A DNA stretch of 8,455 nucleotides. Source: Candidatus Saccharimonadales bacterium. Lineage in GTDB: Bacteria > Patescibacteriota > Saccharimonadia > UBA4664 > SCTI01. The translations under genes and the position numbers were made by a program. This document shows, piece by piece, positions 5,145 to 8,455 of the stretch. Under the pieces are notes generated by a model. It saw only the letters and a list, made by a program, of their open reading frames with translations, was not told the DNA's origin and ran no database searches. The first letter of the stretch is position 1, and every line of letters starts with the position of its first letter. The stretch covers positions 1 to 8,455 of the forward strand of contig JASLFZ010000030.1 of NCBI GenBank assembly GCA_030150485.1, given 5' to 3'.

Positions 5145-5491
5145 GAGTGAAACGCGGCGTAACCACCCACGCCAAGCACAAAAAGCTACGACAGCAGACT
5201 AAGGGTATGAGCCACATGCGCCGCGCCAGCGTGCGTATGGCGCGCCAGGCGGTGTTGAAGGCGCTGGCGTATTCTTACCGCGACCGTCGCAACAAGAAGC
5301 GTGATCTGCGCAGCCTCTGGATCGTACGCATTAATGCGGCGCTGACCGAGCACAACATTAGCTACAGCAAGTTCATTCCCCTGCTCAAAGCTGCTAGCAT
5401 CGAGCTAGACCGCAAGATACTGGCTGATCTGGCCGTGCGCCAACCGGCCGCCTTTAGCGCCGTGGTGAAAGCCGCCAAAGCGACTAAGTAA
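5141..5491 (+). CDS. rplT: 50S ribosomal protein bL20
   Basis: 116 residues, the usual size. The basic N-terminal extension 'MRVKRGVTTHAKHKKLRQQT' threads into 23S rRNA and is needed early in 50S assembly. The helical globular half follows ('RDRRNKKRDLRSLWIVRINA', 'ISYSKFIPLLKAASIELDRK', 'ILADLAVRQPAAFSAVV'). In E. coli and Bacillus bL20 represses its own operon by binding a leader structure that mimics its 23S site. The structured RNA before infC is a place to look for the same here (inference). The start ATG overlaps the rpmI TGA by four bases, with no separate Shine-Dalgarno required. The gene is followed by an intrinsic terminator 20 bases after its stop. Confidence 0.97.
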   Translation: MRVKRGVTTHAKHKKLRQQTKGMSHMRRASVRMARQAVLKALAYSYRDRRNKKRDLRSLWIVRINAALTEHNISYSKFIPLLKAASIELDRKILADLAVRQPAAFSAVVKAAKATK

Positions 5492-5511
5492 CCGTTTACG
5501 ACGTGCCCAGG

Positions 5512-5536
5512 AAAACCGCCTGTTAGGCGGTTTTTT
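5512..5536 (+). terminator. Intrinsic terminator of infC-rpmI-rplT, embedded in the end of the converging gene
   Basis: AAAACCGCC (5512-5520), loop TGTTA, GGCGGTTTT (5526-5534), then more T residues: a nine-pair stem with a six-T run on the plus strand. The loop holds the stop codon of the minus-strand glycosyltransferase (TAA at 5525-5523), and the 3' arm encodes its last residues. On the minus strand the same hairpin is followed by only four T, so it may also work, less well, in that direction. Confidence 0.9.
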
Positions 5537-6653
5537 GGTTTTTGCGGTACCTTTTCAGAGTATCTTCTACAAAATTCTTCATTTTTTTGATAAATTCGGC
5601 CTCATAATAGCGCTCGGCATGGGCGCGGATTTTGGCTGGATCAAATTTGGTAGCGTTAAAGGCCTTCAGCGCCTCAATTAGCGAATCAACCGTTTGCTCG
5701 CTAAAGAAGGTGCCGGTGACCCCCTCGACGACGGTTTCGGTGGCGCCACCGCGCCCGTAAGCAATCACGGGGGTGCCCGCCGCCATCGCCTCAATGGGCG
5801 TAATGCCGTAATCTTCTTCGGCGGGAAAGATAAAGGCCTGGGCGGCGGCATAGGCGGCGGCAATCTGCTCATCGCTGCGGCGCCCCACGACTTTGACGGT
5901 CGGTCCGGCTAACTTACGCAGCCGCTCCAGCTCGGTACCGCCGCCGATTACGGTCAGATCCAAGCCCAGCTGGTTACAGGCCTGGATGGCCAAATCAACA
6001 CGCTTGTAGGGCACTAGCCTCGAAACCACCACAAAACCGTGCCGCGCGCCCTGCCCCACCTCAAAACGAGCCGCCTCAATCGGCGGATTAATCACTGGGG
6101 TATCTTCGCGCCGATAGTACTTGGCGATGCGACGCGCCACATACTCTGACTGCGTAACGAACTGATCGACGCGGGCGGCGGCGGCGAGGTCCCACTGGCG
6201 CAGACGGCTGATCATCCCCGGCATAACTAAGCGAACGAGCGGCGATAGCACCCCAAACCCAGGATTATGCAGATACTCCTGGTAGCCGCTCCAGAAATAG
6301 CGCGTGGGTGTATAGAGAAAACAGATGTGGAGCGTTTCCGGCTTGGTGATAATGCCTTTCGCCTCGGCCGAGCACGATGAGATGACTACGTCGTAGTCGC
6401 TAAAATCAAATGACTCAAAGGCGATGGTGCGCAGCAGCGGGTAGAGTTGGTGTTTTGAGCGCGATAGTGGCCATCGTTGTAAAAATGATGTACGCACATC
6501 GAGACCTTTGAAGCTTGGTAGATTTTCCGGAGCGTATACTGATGTAAAAATGGGAGCTTCGGGATAGGCTTTATGCAGCGCCATAACGACACGTTCGGCC
6601 CCACCTTGATTGGTCAGCCAATCGTGGACAATGGCTACGCGCGGAGCCGCCAC
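5523..6653 (-). CDS. GT4-family glycosyltransferase (surface polysaccharide)
   Basis: 376 residues with a GT-B fold. The acceptor-side Rossmann half begins 'RVAIVHDWLTNQGGAERV' (5-22; the GGAE loop is 17-20). It contains 'CFLYTPTRYFWSGY' (111-124), typical of WbaZ-type mannosyl or rhamnosyl enzymes. The donor half has 'VVSRLVPYKRVDLAI' (R212 and K217 as likely nucleotide-phosphate ligands). The EX7E motif is in 'PAEEDYGITPIEAM' (E280 and E288). The enzyme would move a sugar from a nucleotide donor to a lipid-linked glycan at the cytosolic membrane face, with retention. The exact sugar is not readable. It starts with GTG 6653 sharing one base with the TAG stop of the upstream transferase (TAGTG), so expression is probably coupled. 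No Shine-Dalgarno is seen. Its 3' end forms half of the rplT terminator. Confidence 0.92.
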   Translation of the reverse strand: MAAPRVAIVHDWLTNQGGAERVVMALHKAYPEAPIFTSVYAPENLPSFKGLDVRTSFLQRWPLSRSKHQLYPLLRTIAFESFDFSDYDVVISSCSAEAKGIITKPETLHICFLYTPTRYFWSGYQEYLHNPGFGVLSPLVRLVMPGMISRLRQWDLAAAARVDQFVTQSEYVARRIAKYYRREDTPVINPPIEAARFEVGQGARHGFVVVSRLVPYKRVDLAIQACNQLGLDLTVIGGGTELERLRKLAGPTVKVVGRRSDEQIAAAYAAAQAFIFPAEEDYGITPIEAMAAGTPVIAYGRGGATETVVEGVTGTFFSEQTVDSLIEALKAFNATKFDPAKIRAHAERYYEAEFIKKMKNFVEDTLKRYRKNQKTA

Positions 6654-8110
6654 TAGTAGGCGCCCCGCCCGCGCAGAACAATCACGATGGTGCGCAGGAT
6701 AATCCGGAGGTCGAGCCAGAAGCTCCAGTTTTCGATGTAGTAGATATCGAGCTTAACCCGCTCTTCATAGCTGACATCGTTGCGGCCGGAGACCTGCCAC
6801 AGACCCGTAAGGCCGGGCTTCAAGGAGAGCAGTGTAGAGCGACCGGTGCCGTACTTATCCAGCTCGGCCTCCACGATCGGGCGCGGCCCCACGAGGCTAA
6901 TATCGCCGCGCAGAATGTTGATGAGCTGGGGCAGCTCATCGAGGCTGGTGCGGCGCAAAAAGCTACCGATGGGCGTAACGCGGGGATCATCTTTGACCTT
7001 TTGCTCGCGAGCAAACTCCTCCAACAGGTCGGCACGGCCGAGCTCGGTGAAGATTTCGGCATCGGTTTTGCCGCTAAAAGCACCGCCCGTCGAAAAACGT
7101 TCGTGCATACTCCGGAACTTGTAAACGTGGATGACCTTGCCGGTGCGGCTGAGACGCTTATGTCGGTAAAATACCCGTCCCCCATCAGTAAACTTAATAA
7201 TTATGGCGAGTAGCAGGAAGAGAGGCGAAAAAATAATCAGGCCACACGTTGATGAAACTACATCAAAGCCACGCTTTACAATACGACCCCAGCCATCGAG
7301 GGGGGTGCGCTTCATCGCCACCATAGGCATGCCGGCCAGAGTGCCCAGCTCGGAGTGGGTCGCAAAAATACCGAACTGGTTAGGAATAAAGCGATAGGTA
7401 ATGTGATGGCTGGCGGCATACTCAACGAGCTGGAAGATGGCTTCGGGATCAAGTGAGGAATCAGCCTGGATGATCTCATCAACGGGATGTGTACCCAAAT
7501 GTTTCTGGAGCTCCTCCCAGCTGGTTGCAACAAAGTGCGGTGCCATGCGTCGCTCGGCGCCCTTAGCGGTATCGATCACCCCCACAATCTCATACCCGGA
7601 GCTGGCGGTATGAGCCAGGGAAATCGCCAGTTGCTGCGCTAACGCCCCGCTCCCCACCACCACCGCTTTATAGGTACCGATACCATGCTGGAACAGGTTG
7701 CGCTGCACCACCCGCACAATCAGGCGACCAAGCGTCACCGTAATGAGGCTAAAGCCATAAGCATACACCGGCACCGCCTTGGAGGGGAAAATCGGCGTTT
7801 TGCTGACGAAGTTGACCATCACCATGAACATGAGGCCGGCCGAAACGGCCACGAAAATGCGGCCGAGTTCCTGGAGCCGCCCGCGCAAGGCCGACTGGTT
7901 ATAGAGGCCGGTGAGCGCGAAGAACAAAATCCAGACCGGCGTGATCAGCAGGAAGATTTTAAGGAAAAAAATGATGCCATAGGGGTGCGCAACAGGAGTA
8001 ACCTCCACCTTGACGCGAATGGCGTAAGCCACGATAAAGGCACCAATAATGGCCACAAAATCAATCGGCAGTAGGAGCAGACTAAAAATAAGTTCGCTTT
8101 TTTTACGCAT
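6653..8110 (-). CDS. Polyprenyl-phosphate glycosyl-1-phosphate transferase (WbaP/WcaJ/CpsE type)
   Basis: 485 residues, normal for the long form of the family. Residues about 7-145 carry four to five hydrophobic helices. Residues about 147-255 form a Rossmann-like domain ('KAVVVGSGALAQQL'). Residues about 278-485 are the catalytic bacterial sugar transferase domain: re-entrant helix with 'KRGFDVVSS' (279-287), KFRSM (331-335), 'DDPRVTPIGSFLRRTSLDEL' with the likely catalytic Asp391-Glu392 pair, LVGPRP (406-411) and 'KPGLTGLWQVSGRNDVSYEE'. It starts glycan building by moving a sugar-1-phosphate from a UDP-sugar to undecaprenyl phosphate. The sugar could be glucose, galactose or an N-acetylated one. 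The stretch between KFRSM and DDPRVT (336-373) seems somewhat long. It is the first gene of a two-gene operon directly after rnpB. It starts at ATG 8110 without a Shine-Dalgarno. Confidence 0.95.
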   Translation of the reverse strand: MRKKSELIFSLLLLPIDFVAIIGAFIVAYAIRVKVEVTPVAHPYGIIFFLKIFLLITPVWILFFALTGLYNQSALRGRLQELGRIFVAVSAGLMFMVMVNFVSKTPIFPSKAVPVYAYGFSLITVTLGRLIVRVVQRNLFQHGIGTYKAVVVGSGALAQQLAISLAHTASSGYEIVGVIDTAKGAERRMAPHFVATSWEELQKHLGTHPVDEIIQADSSLDPEAIFQLVEYAASHHITYRFIPNQFGIFATHSELGTLAGMPMVAMKRTPLDGWGRIVKRGFDVVSSTCGLIIFSPLFLLLAIIIKFTDGGRVFYRHKRLSRTGKVIHVYKFRSMHERFSTGGAFSGKTDAEIFTELGRADLLEEFAREQKVKDDPRVTPIGSFLRRTSLDELPQLINILRGDISLVGPRPIVEAELDKYGTGRSTLLSLKPGLTGLWQVSGRNDVSYEERVKLDIYYIENWSFWLDLRIILRTIVIVLRGRGAY

Positions 8111-8136
8111 AGAATGGTGCCAGTCGGGGCAGCAGA

Positions 8137-8165
8137 TAAGTAGTCACGTAAGCATTTTACACCAA
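8137..8165 (-). promoter_or_regulatory. Putative promoter of the glycosyl-phosphate transferase operon
   Basis: On the minus strand TTGGTG (8165-8160), a 17-base spacer and TACTTA (8142-8137). Each box is a partial match. The -35 starts within the U-run region of the rnpB terminator, so termination and re-initiation are packed together. The predicted leader is about 20 bases and has no Shine-Dalgarno. TAAAAT, closer to consensus, begins at 8159 but has no suitable -35 outside the terminator stem. Confidence 0.4.
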
Positions 8166-8192
8166 AAAGCCCACTCTTATCGAGTGGGCTTT
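8164..8192 (-). terminator. Intrinsic terminator of rnpB
   Basis: An 11-bp perfect stem, AAAGCCCACTC against GAGTGGGCTTT (8192-8182 with 8176-8166), with a five-base loop at 8177-8181. On the minus strand five T residues (8168-8164) close the structure. It lies just after the RNase P RNA 3' end. Read on the plus strand the T-run is only three, so the orientation is minus. Confidence 0.9.
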
Positions 8193-8194
8193 GG

Positions 8195-8455
8195 GCTAAG
8201 GCTGCCTGTAAGCCGGATTCTGTCCCCCACTCGAAAGCGGATGGATGATCATCTATCTTGGCGACCCGTTGCCGGGGCGCTCATGCGGTCTTCGCCGGTG
8301 CACGATGGAGGTTCCGGTTCCGCCGGCCGGCGCCGCCGGAAATAGCTGCTCTTAAGGTTTCTATCCGTGCCCTAAGTTATTGTGCGGCGCGGGAAAACCG
8401 GCACACTTATCCGTGATCGGTGGCTGCTATTGGGACGCGGTCCGCCGGGCGTTTG
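8195..8455 (-). ncRNA. rnpB: RNase P RNA, class A-like, 3' part (5' part beyond window edge)
   Basis: The minus strand carries recognisable RNase P RNA blocks. GACAGAATCCGGCTTA (8224-8209) is the conserved 3' region. AAGATAGATGATC (8259-8247) is the conserved segment that closes the catalytic core with P4. AAGAGCAGC (about 8354-8346) corresponds to the TAAGAGC segment of the specificity domain. The first bases at the window edge (CAAACGCC) resemble the end of the conserved ACAGAAAGCAAACCGCC block, so roughly the first third is missing. RNase P RNA cuts the 5' leader from tRNA precursors, with protein RnpA. The 3' boundary is set a few bases before the terminator and is uncertain by about ten bases. 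The plus-strand reading frame across this region is not a gene. The P15 loop appears to lack the usual GGU (see findings). Confidence 0.92.

Noticed and set aside
7685..8074. Plus-strand reading frame of 129 codons rich in His, Asn and Glu
   Set aside because: It is a shadow of the membrane helices of the glycosyl-phosphate transferase on the minus strand and has no plausible start signal.
8321..8332. Perfect palindrome CGCCGGCCGGCG
   Set aside because: It falls inside the RNase P RNA and is explained by a GC-rich helix of that RNA.
8049..8345. Plus-strand reading frame of 98 codons
   Set aside because: It runs across the transferase start, the rnpB terminator and the RNase P RNA on the opposite strand, and has no domain.
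1..8455. Mobile elements, CRISPR arrays, toxin-antitoxin pairs or defence genes
   Set aside because: No transposase, regularly spaced repeats, att-like repeats or matching protein families were seen on either strand.

Overview
The window appears to be a chromosomal segment of a small-genome bacterium, most likely from the Candidate Phyla Radiation. Candidatus Saccharibacteria (TM7) is my best guess. The clues are the gene mix (a TrmB-type regulator beside comM, a DUF4446 protein, a bactofilin and a lipid kinase in one cluster, and an infC without a normal start codon) and very tight packing. This assignment is inference, because no 16S rRNA or other diagnostic marker is present. TGA is used as a stop (rpmI), so the standard bacterial code fits, not the TGA=Gly code of Gracilibacteria and Absconditabacteria. 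No mobile element, CRISPR array, tRNA or clear sign of recent transfer was seen. The content is mostly core genome.

Layout from left to right. Positions 1-431 (minus) hold the N-terminal part of a TrmB-like winged-helix regulator, cut by the window edge. It diverges from comM (561-2066, plus), an AAA+ helicase of the YifB/ComM family. The two -35 elements lie back to back in an imperfect palindrome (464-481). comM converges with a small one-helix membrane protein (2071-2391, minus). A plus-strand cluster follows: DUF4446 protein (2495-2962), bactofilin (2972-3361) and a diacylglycerol-kinase-family lipid kinase (3374-4243), together suggesting cell-envelope or cell-shape functions. The end of this cluster carries a 17-bp long-range stem that includes the kinase stop codon. 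Next is the translation operon infC-rpmI-rplT (IF3, bL35, bL20; 4393-5491), closed by an intrinsic terminator whose loop and 3' arm overlap the end of the converging gene.

The right third is on the minus strand. rnpB (RNase P RNA, 3' part, 8195-8455) ends in an intrinsic terminator. It is followed at once by a putative promoter and a two-gene polysaccharide operon: a polyprenyl-phosphate glycosyl-1-phosphate transferase (6653-8110) and a GT4 glycosyltransferase (5523-6653), coupled by a one-base stop/start overlap. The first would load a sugar phosphate onto the lipid carrier and the second would extend the glycan.

The most notable points are regulatory. infC has no AUG, GUG or UUG start compatible with a full-length protein and appears to start at AUA behind a strong Shine-Dalgarno. 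Two minus-strand genes have extended -10 boxes exactly nine bases from their ATG, which predicts leaderless mRNAs. A long hairpin lies in front of the infC operon. The P15-loop segment of the RNase P RNA seems to read GGA where GGU is usual. I see no clearly new multi-gene system.
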